Positions 53,357 through 61,080 of a DNA stretch of 64,000 nt are shown here, one piece after another. The DNA is from Soonwooa sp032062245 (GTDB lineage Bacteria; Bacteroidota; Bacteroidia; Flavobacteriales; Weeksellaceae). The notes under the pieces are model-generated. The model was not told where the DNA came from, searched no databases, and worked only from the letters and a program-made list of their open reading frames with translations. The stretch's first letter is position 1, and every line of letters begins with the position of its first letter. The stretch spans positions 98,092 to 162,091 of the forward strand of contig NZ_DAMBQF010000004.1 in the NCBI RefSeq assembly GCF_032062245.1, given 5' to 3'. Made by a program: the position numbers and the translations under genes.

Positions 53357-53719
53357 TTACAAAATAGGATTGTCGCCTTCGCCTTTTAGTTCCTTTTCGA
53401 TACGTTCTACATCGTCAAGACTTGTATCAAGATAGAATGATAAATTAGGAATAATACGCACCTGTTTGCCCATTTTTTGCCCAATAAAATTACGATACTG
53501 GGTTTTATTTTCCTCAATCTCCTTCATAATTGGTTTGCGCAATTCCGCAGGGAAGATGCTCAAATATATCTTAGCAATACTAAGGTCGGTAGTCACTTTA
53601 ACGTCGCTAACGCTAATTAGAAAATTCTGGTTACTATCTGCAGATTGTTTTCTAAAAAGCTCAGCAAAATCCTCTTGTATAATTTGTGCGACTTTTCTTT
53701 GTCTATTACTTTCGTTCAT
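53357..53719 (-). CDS. rbfA: Ribosome-binding factor A
   Basis: 120 residues, KH-like fold: RQRKVAQIIQEDFAELFRK, VSDVKVTTDLSIAKIYLSIF and the C-terminal RIIPNLSFYLDTSLDDVERIE. Needed for 16S rRNA 5' end maturation in the 30S subunit. A TAAATTTG -7 box (53731-53724, minus strand) is only 4 bases upstream of the ATG, so the mRNA may be nearly leaderless. Confidence 0.95.
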   Translation of the reverse strand: MNESNRQRKVAQIIQEDFAELFRKQSADSNQNFLISVSDVKVTTDLSIAKIYLSIFPAELRKPIMKEIEENKTQYRNFIGQKMGKQVRIIPNLSFYLDTSLDDVERIEKELKGEGDNPIL

Positions 53720-53750
53720 GGCGCAAATTTAATACTTTTGTTTGATATAA

Positions 53751-53900
53751 TATGGGCGTGCCCCGTTGTTTTTCCAAAGCAAAGCCAGAAGCTTGCCTAG
53801 GCCAAAAACAATCGGGTCGGTCTGCGTGCAGTCGCTTTCCCCAGTGGAGGCGGAGCCGCCACTGGGGAAGAGCTCCAACAATGCACTTCGCCCTCACGCA
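53751..53900. repeat. GC-rich intergenic repeat with strong hairpin
   Basis: About 150 bases, much more GC-rich than the surroundings, filling the gap between rbfA and mce. It starts with GGGCGTGCCCCG and has an inner segment ATCGGGTCGGTCTGCGTGCA, a TTGTTTTT/AAAAACAA pair and a perfect hairpin CCCCAGTGG / CCACTGGGG at 53839-53867. From memory it resembles the dispersed GGGCGTnCCCC...GGGTCGG repeats of Bacteroidota. Confidence 0.65.
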
Positions 53901-53920
53901 AACATAATAAGATCTAAAAC

Positions 53921-54319
53921 ATGAAAATAGAACATCTCGGCATCGCCGTCAAATCCTTAGGATTATCCGACGACGTATTCTCAAAACTATTAGGAAAAAA
54001 CTCTTACAAGCAAGAAAGTGTAGAACGCGAAGGCGTTGTAACCTCTTTCTATCAAGTAGGTGATTCCAAAATAGAACTCTTGGAAGCTTCAAAAGAAGAA
54101 AGTCCCATTTCAAAATTCATTGAAAAGAAAGGAGAGGGGATTCATCACATTGCGTTTGGCGTTGACGACATCCATTCCGAAATTGAAAGATTAAAAAACG
54201 CGGGCTTCCAATTTATATCAGAAGAACCTAAAGATGGTGCTGATAATAAAATAGTTGTCTTTCTACATCCAAAATCTACAAATGGAGTCTTGGTAGAATT
54301 ATGCCAAGAAAAGCCATAA
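53921..54319 (+). CDS. mce: Methylmalonyl-CoA epimerase
   Basis: 132 residues of the glyoxalase/VOC fold: IEHLGIAVKSLGLSDDVFSKLLG, SKIELLEASKEESPISKFIEKKGEGIHHIAFGVDDI and HPKSTNGVLVELCQ. Metal ligands His4-type, Glu and His are in place. Interconverts D- and L-methylmalonyl-CoA in propionate metabolism. Closely followed by the tRNA promoter. Confidence 0.93.
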   Translation: MKIEHLGIAVKSLGLSDDVFSKLLGKNSYKQESVEREGVVTSFYQVGDSKIELLEASKEESPISKFIEKKGEGIHHIAFGVDDIHSEIERLKNAGFQFISEEPKDGADNKIVVFLHPKSTNGVLVELCQEKP

Positions 54320-54324
54320 AAAAT

Positions 54325-54354
54325 TTGCATAGCACAGAAAAATTAGTATTTTTG
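54325..54354 (+). promoter_or_regulatory. tRNA promoter (TTG-N19-TATTTTTG)
   Basis: TTG at 54325-54327, 19-base spacer, TATTTTTG at 54347-54354. Start expected near 54361, upstream of both the tRNA relic and the intact tRNA. Confidence 0.65.
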
Positions 54355-54381
54355 CACTCACAAAATTTAACCAAATTTTGA

Positions 54382-54427
54382 GGCCCTATAACTCAGTTGG
54401 TTAGAGTAGCTGACTCATAATCAGTAG
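54382..54427 (+). pseudogene. tRNA 5'-half relic (CAU anticodon)
   Basis: The first 46 or so bases match the intact tRNA at 54511 through the acceptor 5' strand, D arm and anticodon arm (anticodon stem GCTGA/TCAGT, still paired). After that the T arm and 3' acceptor strand are missing: no TTCGA loop and no GGGGCC follow. It is transcribed from the same promoter. Confidence 0.8.
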
Positions 54428-54510
54428 CCCGAAGCCATTTTGAAGGGAAAAACGAGGTTGAAAAAAGTGGAAACAAATTTTTAGAATTTTTTAGATATAA
54501 AAATTCATAA

Positions 54511-54584
54511 GGCCCTATAACTCAGTTGGTTAGAGTAGATGACTCATAATCATCAAGTCCTTGGTTCGAGCCCAAGTGGGGCCA
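54511..54584 (+). tRNA. tRNA with CAU anticodon (tRNA-Met, or tRNA-Ile2)
   Basis: 74 bases fold as a full cloverleaf: acceptor GGCCCTA / TGGGGCC, D loop CAGTTGGTTAGAG, anticodon arm GATGA-CTCATAA-TCATC with CAT, T arm CTTGGTTCGAGCCCAAG, discriminator A. CCA is not encoded. Lacking initiator features, it is elongator Met or the lysidine-modified Ile2; the GGCCC acceptor stem leaves this open. It is the left boundary of the integrated element. Confidence 0.93.
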
Positions 54585-54590
54585 CTTTTT

Positions 54591-54629
54591 AAGGGATTTT
54601 GCAGCAATGTAAAATCCCTTCTTTTTTAT
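54591..54629 (+). terminator. tRNA terminator
   Basis: Stem AAGGGATTTT / AAAATCCCTT, loop of 10, then T tract. Starts 6 bases after the tRNA. Confidence 0.88.
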
Positions 54630-54630
54630 T

Positions 54631-54655
54631 TTGACGAACATTTGACGAACATTTG
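54631..54655 (+). repeat. 11-bp direct repeat at the element's left end
   Basis: TTGACGAACAT occurs twice in tandem (period 11) and a partial TTTG follows, 46 bases after the tRNA. Placement suggests integrase arm-binding sites or an operator. Confidence 0.55.
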
Positions 54656-54701
54656 TATTTTATTTCTCCATATATTAGCATTATAATACTGTAGTAAAAA
54701 A

Positions 54702-55631
54702 ATGGACACCTTCTATATAGCGGTATATTTAATTGTGTTATTACTCACAATATTTTTTCCACTTTATCTCGCAGGAAGGGTTTGGTTCGCTTTTAGTCCA
54801 TTTGTAATCAACTACTACTCTTCTGAACAGAAAAATTGGTATAATGACTGGAATACCAACCGATTTATAATAGTACTATGTTTATTTCTCATTTCATCTG
54901 TACTTTCTTTATTTTGGGGATTATCAATTTTAGAGAAAATCAAAGAAGCTCAAATCGATTTTACGTCAATTCTTTTTTACACTTTATTACAAATACTATG
55001 TTTCGTTCTTTTGGAAGGAAAAATGGATCATTCATTCAAGCCATTCGACGCTTATAGAAAATTTCGTGAAAATAAATATGATGAGCGTTTTGTTTTTGCA
55101 AAGCAAGTTAGAACTGATGATGCTATTCTCCTTCATTCTGAAGAAATAAAAAAAGAGATTCAAATTTCAAAGCAAAGTTTATCTCAAGAAATCCTGCAAC
55201 AAAAAAATGTAAGTGGAGAAATTCATCAATTGGCGACCGAAAACAATCAACTGTTAAAAACTTCAGATTTCGATTTTGAAATTCGGAATAACGCCAATTT
55301 GATTTTGGCAGATGTGATGGAAGATTATTTTATCAGTAAAGATTCTGAGGAGATCCTTTCAGATTTTTTGCTTAAAAAAAGAAAAAGTGGTAAAATAATC
55401 TTTACAAAAACTGCAAGAAATGGCGTGAGCGTTCAACCAATTTTGGACTTCTTTTCAAAATATACAGATTTGATTGAAAAGTGCAAGAACAAAGAAATTA
55501 ATGAGGAAGAAACAACTACTCAATCTGAAGCCATAAAAATCATCAATGAAATTGTTTTGGCAAACGATAAGCACGGAATACCGAAAAAAGACCCCATAGA
55601 TCCGAAGAATTTCTCAAAATACCTTTCTTAG
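54702..55631 (+). CDS. Membrane protein of unknown function at element edge
   Basis: 309 residues. Three hydrophobic helices in the first 110 residues (YIAVYLIVLLLTIFFPLYLAG, FIIVLCLFLISSVLSLFWGL, SILFYTLLQILCFVLLEG), then a cytoplasmic charged, partly coiled region (about 130-200, Gln/Glu/Lys rich) and a small C-terminal domain (residues about 200-309). No recognised domain. It has its own unit, 256 bases from the next gene. Typical position for a cargo or immunity gene. Confidence 0.7.
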   Translation: MDTFYIAVYLIVLLLTIFFPLYLAGRVWFAFSPFVINYYSSEQKNWYNDWNTNRFIIVLCLFLISSVLSLFWGLSILEKIKEAQIDFTSILFYTLLQILCFVLLEGKMDHSFKPFDAYRKFRENKYDERFVFAKQVRTDDAILLHSEEIKKEIQISKQSLSQEILQQKNVSGEIHQLATENNQLLKTSDFDFEIRNNANLILADVMEDYFISKDSEEILSDFLLKKRKSGKIIFTKTARNGVSVQPILDFFSKYTDLIEKCKNKEINEEETTTQSEAIKIINEIVLANDKHGIPKKDPIDPKNFSKYLS

Positions 55632-55716
55632 GTCACTTTTTTGTTGAAAATTTCATCAAAATTCATTCGAACTCAAAAATTTTTCAAAAATTATTTTACT
55701 GATTATCAGCTTTATA

Positions 55717-55737
55717 AACACGATATTTTTTCGTGTT
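55717..55737. promoter_or_regulatory. Inverted repeat upstream of the HTH gene
   Basis: AACACGA / TCGTGTT separated by 7 bases of AT-rich loop. No T tract follows, so an operator for the HTH protein encoded downstream is as likely as a terminator of the upstream gene. Confidence 0.4.
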
Positions 55738-55887
55738 CACTTCAAACCATTCTAAAACATCATAAAGAATAAATTGCTCCTACAAGTTCAATTATTTATT
55801 ATACTTTATTTTACAAAAAACTTTTTTAGTCGCTTTTAGGTGGTATTTTCATCCTAGAATATCTTGGTCACAACAAAATTCAACAAC

Positions 55888-56235
55888 ATGAATGACCAAG
55901 AAAGATTACAGTTAATTGAAACCCAAGTTTCAGTTCTAGTAAATTCCCAAAAGGAATTTACATCGAAAGCACTACAGCTTCTAGCTCTTAGTGCAAAAAC
56001 CATTTATTCTAAAGAAGAAGCAGCATTGTTTCTAAATCTTGACCCCGATTATCTCTATCAATTGAAGTTTCACGGAAAGTTGAAAGCTTACAAAAAGAAA
56101 GGGCAAAAGAAAATTTATTTCCGAAAAGAAGATTTGGAAGAGTATCTCATTTCCAACAGCTCATCAGATGATGTTGAAGATAGTAATGACTACGATGATT
56201 TTGAGGGGGATATTTTAGAAAAATGGAAAAAGTAA
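55888..56235 (+). CDS. Helix-turn-helix (MerR/excisionase-like) DNA-binding protein
   Basis: 115 residues from the ATG (MNDQERLQ); a TTG eight codons upstream is rejected. The HTH_17 pattern is clear: TIYSKEEAALFLNLDPDYLYQLKFHGKLKAYKKKGQKKIYFRKEDLEEYL, as in excisionases and element regulators. The C-terminus is acidic (DDVEDSNDYDDFEGD). It is 6 bases upstream of the VapE-like gene and probably controls replication or excision of the element. Confidence 0.85.
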   Translation: MNDQERLQLIETQVSVLVNSQKEFTSKALQLLALSAKTIYSKEEAALFLNLDPDYLYQLKFHGKLKAYKKKGQKKIYFRKEDLEEYLISNSSSDDVEDSNDYDDFEGDILEKWKK

Positions 56236-56241
56236 TTGGTT

Positions 56242-57411
56242 ATGAATTCGGAAGAAGAACTCTATCAAAGCAGTAAAGGTTCGGTCACGGTTTTCGACAA
56301 AATAATCAAGTATATCGGGAAGAAATACCAACTCCGTTTCAACGAAATTGCATTGGAATTCGAGATAAAAACAGAGAATGGCGATTGGACGGAATTGAAT
56401 TTAAACTCTCTGTACATCGAACTCACTCAGGCAGGAATCAATATCGCTTTCAACAAACTTGAAATATTGATGCGAAGCCATTTGATTTCGATTTTCAATC
56501 CATTCGAGAACTATTTTCAGAACCTTGAAAAATGGGACGGTGAAAACCACATCCAACGATTGACAAGTTTTGTCAAGACAACAGATACGGAATCTTTCCA
56601 AATCCATTTTGAAAAATGGTTGACAAGGTCAGTCTTGTGTGCATTGAAAAGAGGTTACATCAACAAACAATGCTTCGTCCTCTACAATACCAAGCAAAAC
56701 AGTGGAAAGACAAGTTTTTTGAGATTCCTGATTCCGCCAAGTTTGGAGAAATACTACACCGAAGATATTGGTGTGGACAAGGACGGACTCATTGCGCTTT
56801 GCAAAAACTTCATCATCAATATCGATGAACTTTCGGTGATGTCCAAAACGGATGTCAATATTTTGAAGGCGTTTATTTCTAAGAATACCGTGAATGCAAG
56901 ATTGCCTTATGACAGAAAATCGTCGTTGATGTTTAGAACTTCGTCGTTCTGTGGTTCAACCAACCGTTCCGATTTCTTGACCGATGAAACAGGAAGTGTG
57001 CGATGGATCATTTTTGAAGTTTTGGGAATTGATTTTGGTTATTCCAAAGAAATCGACATCAACCAAGTTTGGGCGCAAGCATACTATAATGCTTTTGAAA
57101 GGAAAAATTACAATCCCGAACTCACCGCAGAGGATTTAATTGAGAATGAAAAACGAAACGAAAAATTCAAGCAAATAACGCTTGAACAGGAAATCCTCAT
57201 CACACACTTTGAAAAATCAGAAAACAAAAACGACTTCCTCACCGCAACAGAGATTATGCTTGCAATGAGCAACGCTTTGGGAGTGAGAATGAACAATGTC
57301 AAAATCGGAAAAGCATTGACTGCCTTAAACTTTGAAAGAATCAAGCATTCCAAAAAGCAGGTTTACGGCTATTTAATCAAACGGAAAATTGAGGATGAAA
57401 AAAATGAATGA
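56242..57411 (+). CDS. VapE/VirE-family P-loop ATPase (replication protein)
   Basis: 389 residues from the ATG at 56242. The VirE/VapE core shows NTKQNSGKTSFLRFL (Walker A, first Gly replaced), FIINIDELSVMSKTD (Walker B and sensor), KAFISKNTVNARLPYDRKSS and CGSTNRSDFLTDETGSVRWIIFEV. These proteins, related to SF3-like helicases, usually sit with a primase in satellite and integrative elements and drive replication. Directly followed by the iteron region and the primase gene, which supports that role. Confidence 0.88.
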   Translation: MNSEEELYQSSKGSVTVFDKIIKYIGKKYQLRFNEIALEFEIKTENGDWTELNLNSLYIELTQAGINIAFNKLEILMRSHLISIFNPFENYFQNLEKWDGENHIQRLTSFVKTTDTESFQIHFEKWLTRSVLCALKRGYINKQCFVLYNTKQNSGKTSFLRFLIPPSLEKYYTEDIGVDKDGLIALCKNFIINIDELSVMSKTDVNILKAFISKNTVNARLPYDRKSSLMFRTSSFCGSTNRSDFLTDETGSVRWIIFEVLGIDFGYSKEIDINQVWAQAYYNAFERKNYNPELTAEDLIENEKRNEKFKQITLEQEILITHFEKSENKNDFLTATEIMLAMSNALGVRMNNVKIGKALTALNFERIKHSKKQVYGYLIKRKIEDEKNE

Positions 57412-57432
57412 AAAAATAATTAAAAATCCTCC

Positions 57433-57650
57433 TACCTAATTACCTGCTTACCTAAAATCCATTGAAAATATTATTAATAAACACTTTTATAAGAGGTAAG
57501 AATAGACAATAAACTTACCTAAAGTTACCTAATAATAGAATTTTAAAGAGAAAAAATATTAAAAAATATATGTAGAAAGGTAAGTCAAGGTAAGTCAACC
57601 AAATCACTCTCAACACTTTCTGCTAAAGACTTAGGTAAGAAGGTAGGTAG
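57433..57650. repeat. TTACCT/AGGTAA iteron cluster (candidate replication origin)
   Basis: Eleven copies of TTACCT-like hexamers in about 220 bases: TACCTAA 57433, TTACCT 57440, 57448, 57514, 57524; inverted AGGTAA 57493, 57578, 57588, 57633; AGGTAG 57641 and 57645. Two are in a perfect 10-bp tandem (AGGTAAGTCA). The stretch is otherwise AT-rich and fills the whole 307-base gene-free gap between the helicase-like and primase genes. Confidence 0.75.
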
Positions 57651-57718
57651 AAACACCAAAAAACTTTATAAAACAAAACACAAAACACAAAAATCCCAAA
57701 ACAAAAAAACACACTATT

Positions 57719-58666
57719 ATGAATTGCAAACAGGCAAACGAAAATATCAGTATTAGGGAAATATTGGAGAGTTTTTCTCTTTTCCCGAGCAAAGACAACA
57801 GTAAAACCGCCTTTTATTACGCCTTCGACCGAAAAGAAAGAACGCCGAGTTTGGTGGTGAACTTTAACCAAAACACTGCATTCGATTTCGGAACAGGAAT
57901 GAAATACGATAATGTTTCCTTGGTTCAAGGCATTAAGAAATGCTCAGTTTCCGAAGCATTGGAATATCTGAAAAGATTTGATTATTCAATTCCAACAGAT
58001 AAGAAAATGGAAAACGAAGATTATAAACCAAAATCAGGATATCAAATTTTTGAAATCAAAGAAGTGGAACATCCCAGTTTGATTGAATACTTAAAATCAA
58101 GAAAACTCGATTCCCAGAAATCTGAACTCAAAGAAATCCATTATGAACTGAACGGCAGAAAATATTTCGGTTTAGGTTTCAAAAATGATTCGGAGGGATA
58201 CGAAGTCAGGAATCCATACATCAAAATTTGTTTGGGTAAAAAAGACCTCACTTCGATAAAAAATCAGTCCAAAACCTTAAGAATTTTTGAAGGATTTGCA
58301 GACTATCTGTCGTTCAAAATTTTGGAAAAATCACTCGAAAAAGAACCTTCGGATTACATCATTTTGAATTCGATTTCGATGATTTCAAAAGTCAAAAATC
58401 AACTCGAAAACTATCAACAAATTGAACTCTATTTGGACAATGACAGGACAGGAGATTCTGTCACCGAAATTCTCAAAAAGCAAAACTCCAATGTGTCGGA
58501 CGAGCGGATTATATTCAAAAATCGCAAAGACTTAAATGAGTTTTTAATCAATGGGAACTTGCGCAAAAGAGATAGAGGATTGGAAGAAACAGACCTGCGT
58601 AAAATAGATACAGGTATCGAAAGTGAAGAGGTGGGTAAAATAACTCCACGCAAAATCGGCAGATAG
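57719..58666 (+). CDS. Toprim-domain primase of the element
   Basis: 315 residues. The N-terminal part (AFYYAFDRKERTPSLVVNFNQNTAFDFGTGMKYDNVSLVQ) resembles the DnaG/CHC2 domain but lacks its zinc cysteines. The Toprim domain has LRIFEGFADYLSF (catalytic Glu) and IELYLDNDRTGDSVTEIL (DxD). The C-terminus is charged and low complexity. With the VapE-like ATPase and iterons it forms a replication module. Homologs occur in Bacteroidota mobilizable units. Confidence 0.87.
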   Translation: MNCKQANENISIREILESFSLFPSKDNSKTAFYYAFDRKERTPSLVVNFNQNTAFDFGTGMKYDNVSLVQGIKKCSVSEALEYLKRFDYSIPTDKKMENEDYKPKSGYQIFEIKEVEHPSLIEYLKSRKLDSQKSELKEIHYELNGRKYFGLGFKNDSEGYEVRNPYIKICLGKKDLTSIKNQSKTLRIFEGFADYLSFKILEKSLEKEPSDYIILNSISMISKVKNQLENYQQIELYLDNDRTGDSVTEILKKQNSNVSDERIIFKNRKDLNEFLINGNLRKRDRGLEETDLRKIDTGIESEEVGKITPRKIGR

Positions 58667-58688
58667 TTAGTGCAAAAAGTACCCAATG

Positions 58689-58718
58689 TTTACAATAAGC
58701 GTGTCCGCTGATTGTAAA
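58689..58718. other. Candidate origin of transfer (oriT) hairpin
   Basis: Inverted repeat with 13-bp arms, TTTACAATAAGCG and CGCTGATTGTAAA, one mismatch, and a 4-base loop TGTC. It lies 148 bases upstream of the mobilization protein and relaxase genes, the usual place for oriT. The sequence after the right arm (TTGGAACATTTTGG) could hold the nic site. Confidence 0.6.
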
Positions 58719-58866
58719 ATTGGAACATTTTGGTTTTCTCCTACCGTCGAAAACTTTAAAACAGACACTCATTTAGGGAAAAATTCAGAGAAAAAATCAA
58801 ACAAAATTCAAAAAATATTAACGGCAAAAAATAGAAATTTTTGCTTCAGAAAAGAAAAAACATCAA

Positions 58867-59340
58867 ATGGAAAATGATCAATTAAGACAATTTGTACAAC
58901 AAATTTCAAGAGAACAGGAAAAGAAAATTGCACAAGAAAAACGAAGAAATTACTTCAAAGAAATTGGCAGAAAAGGAGGTTTGAAAAAGAAGACTTCTAA
59001 CCAATTTACGAGAGTGGTTTCAACAAGATTAACGCAGAAAGAATTTGATGAAGCCATACAAGAAGCGAAGCGATACAATCTCAAATTTTCAAAATATACC
59101 CGAATAAAAATCACAAACGGAGAACTTAGAATTAATGAATTTAAAGAACATGAAACTTTGCTTGACTATGGAAATAATTTCATCAGAATCAAAAATATGT
59201 TTCGGCGTAGTGAATTTTCGCAATTGGACCACACCAAAGTGATTTTAAGAGAGGTTGAGATCGTGACAAAACTAATCCACGATTATCTCTACAACAAAAT
59301 GAACGCTAGAACAGAAGGGGACTTCCGAGAAGATGAATAA
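58867..59340 (+). CDS. Mobilization accessory protein (MobC/RHH-like)
   Basis: 157 residues, basic. A predicted coiled start, then IGRKGGLKKKTSNQFTRVVSTRLTQKEFDEAIQEAKRYNLKFSKYTRIKI, typical of ribbon-helix-helix relaxosome proteins (strand VVSTRLT, then two helices). It would bind oriT and guide the relaxase. Overlaps the relaxase start by 8 bases, so the two are translationally coupled. Confidence 0.85.
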   Translation: MENDQLRQFVQQISREQEKKIAQEKRRNYFKEIGRKGGLKKKTSNQFTRVVSTRLTQKEFDEAIQEAKRYNLKFSKYTRIKITNGELRINEFKEHETLLDYGNNFIRIKNMFRRSEFSQLDHTKVILREVEIVTKLIHDYLYNKMNARTEGDFREDE

Positions 59341-60244
59341 CAGTGCCACGACAAGACGAATTTCCAAAATCGCGGTGGAATATAATGGAAACGATAGAGG
59401 AACTGCGGAAATGGTTTATTGCAATAATCTTTTGAGCGAGGATCCCGAAATACAATTCAAGGAAATGAAAGCAGTCGCCAACAGAAATAAAAATGTAAAA
59501 AATTGGGCATTAACAGGATATATCTCTCCGGAGAAATCTATTGGCGATAAGCTGACAAATGAAGAACTGACTGATTTAGCCTTGAGAGCATTAAAAAAAG
59601 TCGGAGTTACGGATGATAATCAAATTCGTTTGGATATTCATTCTTCCACGAAGCAAAAGCACATTCACTTCATTGTAAACCGAGTGAACACTTTTGGCGA
59701 GAACACGATTACCGCACACAAAATCGGAGAAAACTTTGGTAAAGCAGTCCGAGAAGTTTGTCAGAAACTGAATCTGAAAACAGATATCGAGATTGGAAAA
59801 GAGAAGAAACAGATGATGTATTATGCTTTGACAAACTCTTTGAAATACGCTAAAAACTTCGATGATCTTGTAATGAAAATGCATCTAAAAGGTTATCGAG
59901 TAACTCTTTCACAAAATGTGAAAGACGGAATTTCGGGAATGCGGATTGTGCGATATGAAGACATCAACTACCAAACCGAACGACAATACAAACCCGGCTA
60001 TAAACTTTCAGAAATTACCAACAAACTGAAAATTGCAGATATCAAGACAACTTTGAATTCCAACTTCGAGAGGGCTGAACATATTCAAACCTTGCTTGAG
60101 CAAATGCGAGAAAATGAAGAAACGGAAATTTCAAGAACCAATATCTCCAAAGAGATTGGAAAAACGGTTGATGAGTTTTTAAAACCAACGTACACCGCTC
60201 CCGACGATGAATTATTAAAACGAAAAAAACGAAAATTTAGATAA
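59333..60244 (+). CDS. Relaxase/mobilization nuclease (MobA/VirD2-like)
   Basis: 303 residues. The relaxase motif III histidines are in DIHSSTKQKHIHFIVNRVN (HxH plus upstream His), followed by the nucleic-acid-binding helix region. A Tyr-containing N-terminal stretch (AVEYNGNDRGTAEMVYCNN) may hold motif I. It nicks oriT and pilots the strand. At about 300 residues it is a short MOBP/BfmA-like form. Next gene begins 1 base after its stop. Confidence 0.88.
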   Translation: MNNSATTRRISKIAVEYNGNDRGTAEMVYCNNLLSEDPEIQFKEMKAVANRNKNVKNWALTGYISPEKSIGDKLTNEELTDLALRALKKVGVTDDNQIRLDIHSSTKQKHIHFIVNRVNTFGENTITAHKIGENFGKAVREVCQKLNLKTDIEIGKEKKQMMYYALTNSLKYAKNFDDLVMKMHLKGYRVTLSQNVKDGISGMRIVRYEDINYQTERQYKPGYKLSEITNKLKIADIKTTLNSNFERAEHIQTLLEQMRENEETEISRTNISKEIGKTVDEFLKPTYTAPDDELLKRKKRKFR

Positions 60245-60245
60245 A

Positions 60246-60845
60246 ATGGAACATCAAAACACAGCACCAAACGAACCACAAATCGATATTTATGAACTGC
60301 TGAAAAAGGTGGTTGAAACAAATGAAGAAAGCATTAAATCTGCTAATCAAGCAGAGACAATTCATTTAGAAGCACGTAATTTTTATCAATCTGCACAAAA
60401 TGCGATTATTGGTTCAACCAATATGATGCAGAAAGCGATTCAGTTTGTTAGAACAGAACTTGATTCTATTTGGGATTACAAAACTTCAATTCCTGAAAGC
60501 ATTCCTGCGCATTTGTCGGAAACCACGCTCAGCTTTTTTGAAAGAATTGAAAAACTTGTAAAATTTATTTTTTCTAGAAGCCTCGCTATTTTGTCTTTAG
60601 CAGTGATAATTTTGTTTGGGACTGGACATTTTTCTTTCAAATGGTATTCCGAAAGCATTAGAGCCAAAAGTGAAATTCGGCAGGAGATTTTGGATGAAAT
60701 CAAGAGAGATGGAAAAGCGATTTTCGAAATTGAAGACTACAATCAACTCAAATATAATACAGATTTGATGAACAAATGGATGAAGAAAAATCAGAAAGAT
60801 GGGGAAAAGTTTTTGAAGTTTAAGGAGGGGTTTGAAAGTAAATGA
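60246..60845 (+). CDS. Third mob-operon protein, coiled-coil with one membrane helix
   Basis: 199 residues. First half is amphipathic helical (IYELLKKVVETNEESIKSANQAETI), then one hydrophobic segment (FIFSRSLAILSLAVIILFGTG) near residue 110, and a charged C-terminus. No recognised domain. The position directly behind the relaxase suggests it tethers the relaxosome to the membrane or a helper coupling protein; this is inference. Confidence 0.7.
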   Translation: MEHQNTAPNEPQIDIYELLKKVVETNEESIKSANQAETIHLEARNFYQSAQNAIIGSTNMMQKAIQFVRTELDSIWDYKTSIPESIPAHLSETTLSFFERIEKLVKFIFSRSLAILSLAVIILFGTGHFSFKWYSESIRAKSEIRQEILDEIKRDGKAIFEIEDYNQLKYNTDLMNKWMKKNQKDGEKFLKFKEGFESK

Positions 60846-60990
60846 GCCTGAAAAGGTGGATATTTTCTAAATCGTATTGTCTAATTATCAGATAATGAGC
60901 GTCTTAATTAAAAGTTTTCCACAAAATTTGTTTTGTAAATTTATCATTTCTACATTAATAAAAACAAATTAATTTAAATAAAATATAAAT

Positions 60991-61019
60991 TTGAATAATT
61001 CTACAAAAAAATAAATTTG
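60991..61019 (+). promoter_or_regulatory. Promoter of the restriction-modification locus
   Basis: TTG at 60991-60993, 18-base spacer, TAAATTTG at 61012-61019. The start near 61026 gives a 55-base leader to the ATG at 61081. Strongly AT-rich surroundings. Confidence 0.6.
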
Positions 61020-61080
61020 CATATTTTAGTTATTTTATTTTAATTTGCACTACTTTGTAGAGTACTTACAATACTATTTT

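Noticed and set aside
54382..54480. A second functional tRNA, possibly intron-containing
   Set aside because: No T arm or matching 3' acceptor strand follows within a plausible distance before the next complete tRNA.
57433..57650. CRISPR array
   Set aside because: Repeat words are 6-10 bases, in both orientations, without constant spacers or cas genes.
57623..57928. Minus-strand hydrophobic frame across the primase start
   Set aside because: It is complementary to an A-rich leader and to the primase N-terminus; Phe/Cys-rich shadow translation.
58686..58877. 63-codon open frame upstream of the mobilization gene
   Set aside because: It runs through the oriT-like hairpin, overlaps the next start and has low-complexity Lys/Asn/Ser composition with no domain.
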